Assembly: GCF_023898315.1 (NCBI RefSeq)
Contig: NC_064617.1
Span: 717,791,202-717,855,201, forward strand
DNA: 64,000 nucleotides
From: Schistocerca nitens
Lineage: Eukaryota > Arthropoda > Insecta > Orthoptera > Acrididae
Reading direction: 5' to 3'
The notes beneath the pieces were generated by a model. That model saw nothing but the letters and a program-made list of their open reading frames with translations. It searched no databases and was not told the origin of the DNA. A program made the translations under genes and the position numbers. Positions 11,770-22,781 of this stretch are shown here, piece by piece (the first letter of the stretch is position 1; each line of letters starts with the position of its first letter).

Positions 11770-12700
11770 CTCAAAGCAAATGCCCCTGCATGTCCAGACA
11801 TTGCACTACCCACTAGATAATATAACTCTAGACTGTTTGCAACATGTCTGCATCCACAAATACAAGAGCAGCACAAAGATGCTCTATCAGTTCCTCCATA
11901 TATGTCGGTGGAGTAGAATACTTGTGCTCCTTCAAGTGTCCCATAGGAAAAAATCCAGCAGATTTAGGTCAGGTGAACATGGAGGCCATACAACTGGACC
12001 TCCCCATCCAAGCCATTTCCCTGCATATGTTCTGAATAAATACAGTGCACATTAATTCCAAAGAGTGGAGGTGCACCATCATGTTGGAACCATAAACTCT
12101 GCCGAACATGGAGTGAAACATCTTCCAGTGCAACAGGCAATAATTTGAGACGAATGCATGATACCTTCATACAGTCAGCTGGTCAGGTAACAAGTAGGGA
12201 CCCAAACTCCTGTCTTCCAATATTCCAGCCCAGACATTGATGCCAAAGTGAACTTGATATCCATGGTTGTGGGGGATGTGTGTGTTAATATCACATCAAT
12301 GGTGGGCATTGCGCATATTGAAGATGCTTTCACAAGTGTATGCTGCTTCATCTGACCATATTGCAGTGTTTATGAAGTCATTGTTGGTTTCCTGTTGTTG
12401 TTGTAATCATTCACAGAATTGCAGATGGTGGTCTGCAGGATGCAGGGGTTGTATTAAAGAATACTGATAGGGGTGCAGTCCATTAACGTGCAATACATCA
12501 ATGACCATGCATTACGAAACATGCAGCTGCCTTGCTACGCTGTGAGTAGTTCACTGGGGTTCTTAGTGCATGACCTCCAGAATAACTTCCTCAGTAGCAA
12601 GAGTATGGCGAGTCCATGGACAGCCTCTGTCATGCGTTGGAGAAAGGAGAAAAACTGTCTCCCGAAGCTGAAGCTCCAGATGATGAAACACATTTTAATC
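11770..12700 (-). pseudogene. Mariner-like transposase remnant
   Basis: WFQHDGAPPLFGINVHCIYS (11964-12170) carries the second catalytic Asp. Downstream on the minus strand, in other frames, are FFLWGHLKEHKYSTPPTYME and EHLCAALVFVDADMLQTV. Upstream pieces include WSDEAAYT (first Asp) near 12350 and AGILEDRSLGPYLLPDQLTV near 12200. Multiple frameshifts mean it cannot encode a full protein. It belongs to the same clade as the remnant at 9561-10290. Confidence 0.8.
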
Positions 12701-13100
12701 TGGATGATGTTGACTGGGATATCTAGCAGCATATTCATGAGTGGCAACACCAGCCTGGTTATCATATGCACATCCATATACAAGCATATCCACATATTCA
12801 TCATTTATGTATGCCATACATTTGTCACACTGTTTTAGAATAACACAAGGAGAAAATACAATATGTATATGAATGTACATGGAGTCTGTTATAGGTGAAT
12901 TACTCTGTTAGCAACTAGACCCTGTCTGCTGAACATCATATACAGTGTAAACACACAGCAGGTTGTTCCACTTGACATGCATCACTTCTCTTAAGCTTTT
13001 GTTCTGCATGATTCATCCTGACACTTCTAACTGCGAAATGTTCATTTTCAAAGTATGCTCTTTCCTGAAAGGTAATGATGTGATGTTTCCACACTTCCAA

Positions 13101-13140
13101 TGATAATGATAATAATAATAATAATAATGACAATAATAGT
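13101..13140. repeat. AAT-type microsatellite
   Basis: A run of TGATAATGATAATAATAATA-type repeats, about 40 bp long, with a few interruptions. Confidence 0.8.
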
Positions 13141-13829
13141 AATGCATGGAGACACTTACTAAACAGCATGCGCTTAGCAGACTCAATGTTGAAAGGCGTA
13201 ATTAGTGGTTCCATGGTGTAATACAATATGAATGGTAACCGAGTTTGGAAATTATTTGCAAAGCACATCGCCAGTACTGCTGGTGGCATAAGGTACTACC
13301 AAAATGTAATAGACCTGAATGTGACAAGACTAATAGCTGGTACTAATCAATGGGACTGTTTGGGGTGGATACACAGAAAACAGGTTTGGAATCTAGTAGA
13401 TGCAGTGGTGCAAAACAATTCACATCCACAATGTGCAAAAGGCTTTAAAAAGCTTGACCAATGAAAATAATTGTACTTCTGTTTCTGTGTTTGTTGTACG
13501 TAAGTGCAAATGTTTTGTAGAAGACCCACTGAAATCGCTCTATGATGGTTGAGATGCCAGTTACCATACCATGAAGATTTCATAAAGCAAATAAAAACAA
13601 ACATATCTTGATCCAGAAACAAATCCTCAGCAACCTGCATGCTCACACAAAATGCTATCCACTGCACCAACTGCATAGCACCACTCCTGTATGCTAACAG
13701 ATGTAGTTACCATACATGTGATTACAGTGTTGCCAGACTGCCAACCTTTAATGTCCATTTACTGCTGGAAATATACATAGGACAAAATTTTGTGAAAGAC
13801 ATTTTTGTATTGTCTAGTACGTGAGGAAT

Positions 13830-15330
13830 CATCTACATCTGCATCTGTACTGTGCAAACTGCCATGAGGTGCATGGCAGAAGGTATGTCCCACCATACCA
13901 GTTATTAGGGTTTCTACCTGTTCCATTCACATATGGAGTGTGGAAAGAATGACTGACTGAATGCTTCTGTGCATGCACTAATTATTCTAATCTTATCCTC
14001 ATGATCCCTATGTGAGCTATGCATAGGGGCTTGTTATATATCCCTTGAGTAGTCATTTAAAGCTGGTACTTGAAACTTTCTGCCAGAAGACTCTAGAGGG
14101 CTCTTAGAGAGCACTTGCCCATGAAAGGCAAAGGTCTCGAGTTCGAGTCTCGGTCCGGAACACAGTTTTAATCTGCCAGAAAGTTTCATATCAGCACACA
14201 CTCTGTTGCAGAGTGCAAATCTCATTCTCGTTCTTGAAACTTTGTAAAAAGACATTTCCAAGATAGTTTATGTCTATCTTCAAGAGTCTTCCAGTTCAGT
14301 TTCTTCAAATCTCTTTGACACTCTTCCACTGATTAAAAAAACTGGTGACCATTCATGCTGCCCTTCTCTCTATACGTTCAGTATCCCCTGTTAGTCCTAT
14401 TTGATACGGGTCCCACACACTTGAGCAATATTCTAAAACCGGTTGTGTGAGTGGTTTTTAAGCAATATGCTTTGTTGACTGATTGCACTTCCGCAGTATT
14501 CTACCAATAAACTGAAGTCTACTTCCTGCTTCACCCCTGACTGAACCTATGTGATCATACCATTTCATATCCCTACAAAGTGTTCCACCCAGGTATTTGC
14601 ACAAGTTGGCTGATTCCAACAATGATTCATTGATATTATAGTCATAGACTACTGCATTCTTTTCGTTTTGTGAAGTATAAAATTTTACATTTCTGAACAT
14701 TTAGAGCAAGTTACCAATCTCTGCAGCACTCTGAAATCTTATCAAGATCTGACTGAACATTTATGCAGCTCCTTTCATTCAGTACTTCATCATAGATAAC
14801 TGCACCATCTGCAAAAAGTTTGAGGTTATTATTAATATGGTCTGCAAGGTCATTAATATACAATATGAACAACAAGGGTCCAACATATTTCCCTGGGGAT
14901 CACCCGAAGTTACTTGTACATCTGACGATGACTCTCCATCCAAGATGCTATGCTGTATCCTCCCTATCAAAACATCCTCAATCCAGTCACAAATTTAACT
15001 TGATAACTCATATGATTGTACTTTTGACAATAAGCGTAGGTGGGGCACTGAGTCAAATGCTTTTCAGGAACCAGGAAATACTGCATCTACATGGCAGCCT
15101 TGATCCAAAGCTTTCAGTATGTCATGTGAGAAAAGTGTCAGTTGTGTTTTACATGATTGATGTTTTCTAAATCCATTCTGTTCAAGACACCTCATTTTGT
15201 TTGAGCTTGGAATAAGTTCTAATATTCTACAACAAATCAATGTCAAGGATATTGGACAGTAGTTTTGTGGATCAGTTCTACTACCCTTCTTGTAGATGGG
15301 TGTGACCTGTGCCTTTTTCCAAGCACAAAG
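13830..15330 (-). pseudogene. LINE reverse transcriptase fragment (same family as 10660-11226)
   Basis: Read right to left: KKAQVTPIYKKGSRTDPQNY (RT start) and LEQNGFRKHQSCKTQL at 15064-15330; SSSDVQVTSGDPQGNMLDP (motif B, normally SGVPQGS) at 14779-14970; VYDYNINESLLESANLCKYL and SRLQFIGRILRKCN at 14458-14700. It ends near 13830 with a CATCTACATCTGCATC tail, complementary to the tail of the + strand fragment. The catalytic FADD region is damaged. A SINE is inserted at 14080-14232. The 5' edge at about 15330 abuts a Penelope-type tail. Confidence 0.85.
14080..14232 (+). mobile_element. tRNA-derived SINE (family A), nested in LINE
   Basis: An 11-bp target-site duplication CTTGAAACTTT flanks it at 14069-14079 and 14233-14243. 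The body contains a B-box-like GAGTTCGAGTC and the phrase CGGTCCGGAACACAG, and ends CAAATCTCATTCTCG. Its 5' part is shortened. A second copy lies at 44670-44852 on the other strand. It would have been transcribed by RNA polymerase III and mobilised by LINE machinery. Confidence 0.9.
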
Positions 15331-15336
15331 ATTCAC

Positions 15337-15378
15337 ACAATTGTAGCTTTCGGCCATAAAGGTCTTTGTCAGCAGTAG

Positions 15379-15415
<37 letters not shown>

Positions 15416-15680
15416 TGCAACTTGCACACACATCTACAGTCTCAGAGAGCTGAAACTGCACACAGCATGTGTGTGTGTGTGTGGTTTCAGCTCTCTGAGA
15501 CTGCAGACGTGTGTGTGTGTGTCTACTGCTGACAAAGACCTTTACGGCCGAAAACTACAATTGTGTGAATCTTTTTGTTGTGCCCATCGCGACTCAGCAT
15601 CTCCGCTATATGGTGAGTAGCAGCTTTCCTTCTTTGGTATTGTTACATTCCATCCTGGATTTTCCATTGTTGGATTTGTA
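15337..15680. repeat. Fold-back of a Penelope-type 3' tail with AC/GT runs
   Basis: The arms GGTCTTTGTCAGCAGTAGA (15360-15380) and TCTACTGCTGACAAAGACC (15523-15541) are perfect reverse complements. TCTACAGTCTCAGAGAGCTG pairs with CAGCTCTCTGAGACTGCAGA around a short centre, and the intervening AC and GT runs also pair, so the whole block can form a long hairpin. The sequence after 15541, ending TATATGGTGAGTAGCAGC, is shared with the Penelope tail at 48560-49110. The simplest origin is two inverted truncated copies. Confidence 0.75.
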
Positions 15681-15851
15681 ATTTTGATATTTGCCTGTAC
15701 ATTTCAAGTTTTTCCTGACATGTAGCACTAATATCAACACTTCCCTAACAGACAATAGTCATCAACACTTTATTATAAAATTCAATAAAAACCTAACTTA
15801 GTCTTTTTTATAATAAAATAAAATAAAATAAAAAATAAATAAATAAAAAAA

Positions 15852-16099
15852 GGGAGGAAGATTGGGTTTAATGGCCCATTGACATCAAGATCATTATAGA
15901 CAACGCACAAGCTCAGGAGTTGTCAAGGATGGGGAAGGAAATTGGCTGTACCATTTCAAAGGAACTGTCCTGGCATTTGCCTGGAATGATTTAGGGAAAT
16001 CACGGAAAACCTAAATCGGAATGGCTGGACATGGGTTTGAACCGTCATCATCCCAAATGTGACTCAACATGCTAACCACTGTGCCATCTTGCTCAGTAA
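15852..16099 (-). mobile_element. tRNA-derived SINE (family C), diverged copy
   Basis: Contains GATTTAGGGAAATCACGGAA, AACCTAAATCGGAATGGCTGG and a reversed B-box (GGGTTTGAACCGTC), as in the well-preserved copy at 45293-45545. Many substitutions and no clear duplication show it is older. The preceding AAATAAAATAAA run (15805-15850) may be its tail. Confidence 0.8.
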
Positions 16100-17780
16100 C
16101 TTAGTCTTTACTTGACACACAACGTCAATAAATAAAAGACTCTGTTATCCAGCATGCAGATTGTAATGCAAAACACCATGTGCCACTGCAACTCAGTGAT
16201 TCTGTGAAGTCATAGAATGTAGAGCAACTACTGCTAGCTGCTGTGGAGTCATCGATCACTCACTGAAAACAGTTATCCTTCATAAGAGCTGCCAGCCACC
16301 CATCTTCCAAATAGCTGTTTTAAGGATCATCTTTGTCATATATAATGTCATTAATTTTAATTGTAGTTCATTGGCAATATACCCCTTGTTGATATTTGGA
16401 TTTTAGTGTGTGTGTTTTAAACACATCCTTCTCATTGATCAATTAATATTTGGTTGTCGGCGGCAACCACACTATTTTACAATAAATATTTGCTCAAAAC
16501 CATTATTCTTCTCAAATAATTACCTTTACTAATTGGTCTTATCATTGTTTTAATTTTTTACTCTCCTCCAACAGTAGTTAGCTGTGTGTCCTGCACTAGG
16601 ATGCCAAATTTAGGAAACCAGATTGGATTTGACATACTTGATTCATTGTAGATTTTATTTTTTAGTTGACTGTTACCTTCGATACAGTGATAAAAAAAAT
16701 TCTTCTCCTCATTGATCAGTTCTCACTGGAAGGAGATGTAGACCAAAGGATTCAGAACCACCGTTAATTCAAATGTTCATTTTCTTAAAAAAAAAGATTT
16801 AATTGATTGTCATCATTTCAGGTGCTTACTTTAGGGACATCATGCTTCTCCATTGTAGGCTGGTGATTCAAGGAGCTCTTCTATTACAACTATGTAGTTT
16901 CTTCTTCTTGCAATGCTTGCTGTCCCATCTTGGGGACAGGGATACACATCACTCTTCTGGACTGATATGTAACACTACATTATTCAGACTCTCCAATTTC
17001 CCTAATGTTTGTCCATGATATTTTGACTCTACATTGTTTGTCAGGAATGGCAGGAGGCATGTCAGGCCCTGCATCAGGGCAGCTGAGGGTTGAGGAGCAT
17101 TGAGAGGAAGGCAGTGCCAGCTGCTTCCCTCAGTGTTGGTATCATTACCCTTAACAATGTGTACAGTAATGCTTCACATCTAGGTTCAGCCTAATATTGG
17201 CAGTGCTCAGATATGAATGAATATATTTCATCTAGTGCCAATTTTCTTCACTTCTGACAGCATCAGTGAAACCATCAAGTTATTGTGGACACACAGTACA
17301 GCATTTAGAATTATAATATTTCATGTTTCCATCCACAGAACATTTACCTTGTTCATCATGGTCCTCCCGTTAACACCCTTGTGGGCAGTCCCACCAAGAA
17401 ATATGGATGGGGTACAAGCTGAGTCGTGCTCACCTTCCTCTGGCACATTGCCAGAGGGGATCATGGTGCTTATCCTGCGATCTCTGGTGGCTTTCGGAGA
17501 GAGAGGATGTACTAGGGTACGGGCAGTTAGTGGCAGGTGTCCCACGTGGATGGCCGCATTTCGTGAGCAGGATTGTATCATGCGATGAGCTGTTTTGAGG
17601 TGGGAAGCCACGCCTCGTTGCAGTTTCAGTTGCGATGCTCACCGTTCAACACTTTGAATCAGCCTGTGGTCGCATGTGTATGTTCACCGTGAAATGGTAT
17701 ATTGTCAACTTGATCTACAAGTTTGCATCTTGTGGATTTGTGTCATGGCTTTCTTGTAGTTTTCCTTGAATTTTCCTGTT
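16100..17780. other. No recognisable feature
   Basis: AT-rich unique-looking sequence. Open frames up to about 123 codons occur (for example 17217-17588, +) but show no recognisable domain and overlap other-strand frames of similar length, so I do not call them genes. Confidence 0.4.
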
Positions 17781-17784
17781 CTTG

Positions 17785-18095
17785 TTAATGTGCACCATTG
17801 AATGGCAATTTGTTTAACAGCAAGCAACAAGAGGAGCCTTTCGACAGAGCGATGTTGAGTGTTCAGTGAGCGTACAGTTGAAATTACTGTTATTACTAAA
17901 TACACTGTTGCTCTGTGATTATTAATAACTTGGCATGATCACTACCTTTCGACAGAGCACCGTTGATATTTCCTGTTGTTATTAATGTGCACCGTTGAAT
18001 CACAATTTGTTTAACGAAGCCACAAGAAGCACCTTTTGACACAGCGCCGTTGAGTGTTCAGTCAGTGTACAGTTGAAATATAGTGATTACCAAAT
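17785..18095. repeat. Two diverged direct repeats, about 190 bp apart
   Basis: A block with GTGCACCATTGAATGGCAAT, TTTGTTTAAC and GTTGAGTGTTCAGT (about 17785-17895) recurs at about 17978-18090 with roughly 15-20% differences, and a partial third piece with TTTCGACAGAGCACCGTTGA lies between. It lies just left of the Polinton-like relic; whether it belongs to that element's end is unknown. Confidence 0.6.
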
Positions 18096-18599
18096 GTTTT
18101 ACAGCCACTAGCAGTTGTACTCTGTGCTTGTGACATGTTTGATTACATAGTTTTAGTTTTTTAAAATAGATATATATATGTTGCAGTTTAAGCCCCTTTT
18201 ATGTATGTATATGTTGGGTCACAGCAGATCTGGTGACTGATTATTAGCGTTGTCAGCAAGTTAACATAGTTCTCATTGGAACATGTTTAATGGCATCGTT
18301 ATGGAACTGTGTTAGAATACTTGTAGTCTGATTTTGTAACAAGATTATGTAATTCATTTTGTAGGTATCGTTTGGTAACTGCATCATAACCACTAATTAG
18401 ATCTTTTAAATATACTTGCCTTTCATGGCAAAATGGCTTTTAATTATTTTAAAATTTTTATCTATTTCATTCTGAATTTTTTAATTACATTTCCTATTTT
18501 TGGATCATATCTAATTCAGTTTTGATGTTTTCTAAGTATTATCTCATTAATGATGTGGCCTTTAGGCTGCAACTTATTTCCAAAAATGTCCATTATACA

Positions 18600-18905
18600 C
18601 ATTCAAATTTTTCGTTTAGCTTATAGCTATCTGACAGAATGTTTAAAACAAATAGACCCAAATGACCACATATTACTTCATTTAAGTTTTGTATTCAGTT
18701 TCCATTATAGAACAACTTACTTCAACCATAATATTTAACCAGTGCTCTAAGAATATTTCCTCTAAATGAATCAAAGACCAAATTCTTGTTATTTGCTTTA
18801 AAATTACATATCCAGAATGTGCCAACATTATCATAAATATCTAAATTAACTATTCCAGATTCAAATGTATTTGATTTATTTTTATTCGTCAGTCATGTAA
18901 ACATT
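18600..18905 (-). pseudogene. Polinton-like relic: adenovirus-type cysteine protease remnant
   Basis: In Polintons and adintoviruses this protease matures capsid proteins. On the minus strand near 18806-18868 the frame reads ESGIVNLDIYDNVGTFWIC, matching the family block that precedes the catalytic His; here the GTHW-type box is GTFW, so the His is Phe. Next comes LVFDSFRGN. The Cys block NEVICGHLGLFVL is near 18646-18684. Stops and frame changes separate the blocks. It is a decayed endogenous copy. Confidence 0.6.
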
Positions 18906-19049
18906 ACAAAAGTGTTTAATTTTCAATTGTTTTGCTAATTTTTCTTGATCAAAATTTGATAAAGTTTTATTATATTCTTTGATTATTTTGTCAAAATTTT
19001 TTTACTCCAGTGTGTTTATCCTCCATTGCTAGACTGTGTCTTTTTCATT

Positions 19050-19180
19050 CTGCTGACTCCATTTTTTGTTGTGCACTGATTCTGCAATAGCTGCTGCTCC
19101 ACCAGCTAATGAACTCATTGCACCTAATGCTACTAACAGAACTGAAAGATGTCCTTCTTCATATTTTGGTACTCGAGAAC
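19050..19180 (-). pseudogene. Polinton-like relic: small membrane/core protein (pX-like)
   Basis: The minus frame reads KYEEGHLSVLLVALGAMSSL followed by AGGAAAIAESVHNKK, a hydrophobic glycine/alanine-rich segment and a lysine-rich end. This resembles the adenovirus pX-like small proteins found beside the protease in Polinton-type elements. It is short and lacks a clean start, so the call rests on composition and position between the protease and the PLA2-like frame. Confidence 0.4.
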
Positions 19181-19439
19181 TTTATTCCATTTTTATTTGA
19201 TATTCAGTAATTTTTTTCACTACACGTATACGAAATGTTGTAAGTAGATTACCATCTGTTTTGTTATCTCTCATTTTTGAGCATTAGTTAAAAATTATCA
19301 GTTCCATTTAATTGTTCATTATTTAGTTCAATTTTAATTGCTTTAGCTTTAGTCTTGTCACGAGGTAGAAATTTGTAATAAATGTTGAAGTTATTCATTT
19401 ACACAGATAAAAAATTCGTAGGGACGAATATTTTTGGGT

Positions 19440-19793
19440 GCTACCTTAATTTTTAATAGCCCCATTCATACTCATCAACATTCAAACCCATTTCCAATTT
19501 TTGTTTCCTGTACATTATTCTTCTAACTGCTGTAGTTGCTAATTCTTCGCCAAGTGAAGGGTAAGAAGCATGCATTCTTTCTTTTCCAGCTAACTGAAGT
19601 TCTTCATCTGCTTCATGGCTTTTTTCCAAGTCTTTATTACCTCTATAGGTAATATCATGCTTTTGTAAACTTCATTTAATGGATTTATACCCTTATCACC
19701 ATGTGCTAGTCTTTCACCTAGTTTAGTGAATGGACTGAAGTACGAATATCCTGGTAGGTACATTTCTGCCAATGGCAAATTTTTAATGACCAA
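19440..19793 (-). pseudogene. Polinton-like relic: phospholipase A2-like domain protein
   Basis: The frame at 19590-19793 contains MYLPGYSYFSPFTKLGERLA then HGDKGINPLNEVYKS. This matches the LPGY-type calcium loop and following Asn-Pro-Leu stretch of parvovirus/Polinton PLA2-like domains. The catalytic His-Asp pair that should follow is not present in this frame. A second frame (19440-19590) continues with SLGEELATTAVRRI and a lysine-rich end. It is inactive through frameshift and loss of catalytic residues. Confidence 0.6.
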
Positions 19794-20005
19794 TTTACTA
19801 ATCCTTTACTATGTTCTTCATTATGATGAAGATTGTTGAAAGTCTGATTAAATAAGGTATTCCTTTAGGATTATTTATAATGAAAACACCAAATTTGTCA
19901 GTTAACCTACTTTTTCGTTATGATAATACTTATATTTAGCTATCTCTTCATCATGAATTACAACTAATCTAACGATTAACTCTCACACATCACTCATCCA
20001 CACGT

Positions 20006-20242
20006 TCATTCATTTTTTGTATACTTTTTTATCACTCCTTGTCCTGTTTTCTTATTGAAACTTGATTCTAAAACTGCAGCTAATTTTGGGAAATAGACAT
20101 GAGCAATTTCTTTTATCAGATTATTATATTTAATACCTCTACTTGAGTGAAATAATATATCTGCATATATCGATAAATCGTTAGTATTAAATTTCTTACT
20201 CTTATCATTTATAGTAATCTGTTTTTGGGTTATAAGGTTCAT
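20006..20242 (-). pseudogene. Unassigned ORF within the Polinton-like block
   Basis: A 78-codon frame, MNLITQKQITINDKSKKF at the start and FNKKTGQGVIKKYTKNE near the end, on the same strand as its neighbours. I recognise no domain. Its position among virus-type remnants and the same base composition suggest it is part of the relic. Confidence 0.35.
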
Positions 20243-20399
20243 TAAGCTGTCTGTACCCTAACATGTCCTTTCATCAACTATTAATTTATCTTAATCAAAT
20301 TTAACTGGTAATTTACCAACAAATTTAAATGTGCAAAAATGCCTTAATCCATGAAAATAACTCTGCACTATTGCTAATAAGTTTTAGCATTGTTTCACT

Positions 20400-20800
20400 C
20401 ATGTTTATTTTTTTAACATTTGTTCTTAATCTTGTAACTTTGTTCTGTTTTATCATCTTCTTCATATTTCTTCTGTGCATCTTGTATCTCTGATTCGCTT
20501 AGTGGATAACCTATCACTATCATAGTGTTTAATTGTTGCTCTACATTAAATTCAAGGAACCTTCTGCATTTCAGCTTCTGTATTTTATTCAATTTACTTC
20601 AATACATTATCACTGAAACCTTCAATTTCTTCTTTTAGTTGTTCAGTTTCTTCAATAACAAGCTGATCTTTTTTATACTTTTCATATTCCGCTCTTGGAT
20701 GCTTTTTTCCATTTTTAAATTCTTCTTTTAAGTCTTCCTTTACTTTTCTATTTTGGACGCTTTACTAGCAACATCTGTGTCATATTTTGGAAACATTTAA
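20400..20800 (-). pseudogene. Polinton-like relic: lysine/glutamate-rich helical remnant
   Basis: Minus-strand frames near 20640-20800 read MFPKYDTDVASKAS and then a charged stretch with EEIEGFSDNVLK, the look of a coiled-coil. Frames break repeatedly. No function is assigned. Confidence 0.3.
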
Positions 20801-20849
20801 CACAGATGAAAAACATTAACAAAATATTTTTAAACCTGTGATTAAAATG

Positions 20850-21560
20850 AATATCTTGCAAAAGTTAAGAAGAGGGATTTGCTACCCTTATATTGTTATA
20901 AAATTTTTAATTTTAACTTTGTACTTGCCATTATAAGGCTTCCTATCACCTTTATTGTAAGAAAGCAAAACTGGTCTATCATTTACTACTATATTCCATA
21001 CAATTATCAAAACTTAAACATGTGATAAATATGATTCAAATTTGTTTCACTTTTTCTATAAGTATTGAAAAAATTTAGATTACCTCTGAATAATTTTTTG
21101 AATATTTTGAATGTGTGTGAGCTAAATAAAGACATTCATTGCTTTCTGTCTTCCTCTAGTTGAATATTCTCTAATGACATCTTGGTTTCGGGGAATGAAA
21201 TCATCGAATAGTACATGCTAGTTATTTTGAAATTCATCTAATAGTATAATTTCTTATTATTTTCAACAAAAGTAGCACTTTATCTTTAATTTTTCACCTT
21301 TTTATAAATACTTGATATTTTGGCTAATCTCAACTTTTGGAATAAATATATAAATATGGAATTGTTCCCTGTTTAACCACCCTGGAGCTAAAATATAATT
21401 GTCAGTCTATGATGTTGTTCTTCCATATCCAGTTGGTACTATTATTGCACATTGAATAGAATTAGGCAAGAGCTTGTTATGTTTATTTTTGATTTCTTCT
21501 CTGCAATTCTCATTTTTGGCTCCCAATCAGTTTTTATTTAATTAAATAAAATTTTGTTAA
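20850..21560 (-). pseudogene. Polinton-like relic: FtsK/A32-type DNA-packaging ATPase
   Basis: This enzyme pumps genome DNA into capsids. Near 21430-21460 the minus frame reads IVPTGYGRTTS, a damaged Walker A (GxGKT with Lys replaced by Arg). Near 21158-21215 it reads LFDDFIPRNQDVIREYSTRG, a strong match to the Walker B region and following block of Polinton/adintovirus packaging ATPases, then GRQKAMNVFI. Stops and frameshifts break the gene. Together with the protease and capsid-type frames this is the best evidence for a Polinton-class relic. Confidence 0.65.
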
Positions 21561-21599
21561 TCTTAACTGAGTAGCTTATTTCAGCTGAATAGTAAGTCA

Positions 21600-22200
21600 T
21601 TTGTTTTCAATTAAAGATTGGCAGTACCTATAAGAGACAGCTATAGTAATGTTGGTTTTTATACATTTCTAACTCCAAATACTACATCAAAAAATAATAA
21701 ACTGTATTGTGATGGAAAAACGATACAAATTCCTGTTGGCCGCACAGTTTGAAGAGCTTGGAAAAATATATTTATTCAGGAAAGCCAAATATTGACATTA
21801 AAGCAAACAAAATTTTAAATAGAGTTTTTATTGAGTGCGATATTAAGATGTATATGGACATAAAGGATAGTATTGGGAGTGTACTTGGATTTTGTTACCA
21901 AACTATTGCAGCTAATGAAAAAACTATTCCTAATGATGTTCCCAAAACTATTCCATTCTAATTAATCAGTGCAAATTTTAATCTAGCTGATGGAATGCTT
22001 GTGAAGCATACTGATCACTTTCATTGAGAAATTAATATCATTATTTCACTCAAGCCTAATGCTGAATTTGGTGGTCCACTAACTCATGAAACACATTATC
22101 CTATATATACACCAGTTTTTTATACTGTTCAGGATTTAGAAATAACTATAACTGATGAAAATGATGATTTAATTGTTTTAGAAATGTCACATTAAATTTA
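21600..22200 (+). pseudogene. Polinton-like relic: minor capsid-type protein
   Basis: Divergent from the ATPase. The frame at 21749-21961 reads SLEKYIYSGKPNIDIKANKI and SIGSVLGFCYQTIAANEKTI. After a stop a second frame gives YPIYTPVFYTVQDLEITITD. The order (DIKANN-type block, SIGxxLGF block, late VxxxDLEIxxxD block) matches a Polinton ORF that I take to be the minor capsid or an attachment-type protein. It is broken by at least two stops. Confidence 0.45.
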
Positions 22201-22317
22201 TACTTATTAAGTGAAGAAGATTGAAAGCTACCAGTTTTTCTCATTTGCTGTGAATGAGAAGACTACAAATAACCTAAATCTTCCCAACAAGAACATAGAT
22301 GTTAATATATAAATGCT

Positions 22318-22765
22318 CTATTGTACATGAATGACTGTATTATTGATGCTGATGGTATATATTATCCAAGATATGCAAAATCTAATAAAAAATTCGCTGA
22401 CAACTATGTGATAAAACTTTTTGATGTTATTACCATAAAGAAAGGAAACAATATTTTGTCTACAATGGAACATTCTTCATTTGTCCTTATGTGATGGACT
22501 TCATCTCTAACTAACAAGTTAACCAACAAAGGCTATATCCTCAGTAATTGGAAGATAAAAAGTAAGCAAAATGAAGTAGTTTTATCACTAGACGTGCTTG
22601 GTGCATGCTTTAGAGATTATAAAGAAGTGATGTGAGAAGCAGATTTAACCATAATTTTTACTAGGAGTTCTAGTGCAAATGAAGCCATTCTTCGATGTGC
22701 TGACCATAACCAATCTGGTGTTGAAGATGTGACCATTGTTCCTAAGGATGGCAAAATTGATGTGT
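22318..22765 (+). pseudogene. Polinton-like relic: major-capsid-type fragment, cut by RTE LINE
   Basis: Frames read DCIIDADGIYYPRYAKSNKK, LSLDVLGACFRDYKEVM and, after a stop, IIFTRSSSANEAILRC. Spacing and wording are like the middle of Polinton double jelly-roll capsid proteins (hydrophobic LxxLxGFxxDY followed by a loop). The RTE element inserted at 22765/26057 truncates it. The assignment is tentative because sequence conservation of this protein is low. Confidence 0.4.
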
Positions 22766-22781
22766 GTTGTTGTTGTGGTCT

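Larger units (their letters stand above)
11254..13743. mobile_element. Mariner-like transposon with long inverted ends
   Basis: TGGCAGTCTGGCAACACTG at 11254 recurs as its reverse complement ending at 13743. Similarity between the two ends extends about 150 bp inward with gaps. Between them lies a mariner-type transposase on the minus strand (11770-12700). The total of about 2.5 kb fits an aged autonomous element with subterminal expansion. No TA duplication is preserved at the edges. Confidence 0.65.

Noticed and set aside
17217-17588. 123-codon + frame
   Set aside because: No recognisable domain, biased low-complexity wording, and an opposing 96-codon frame over the same bases.
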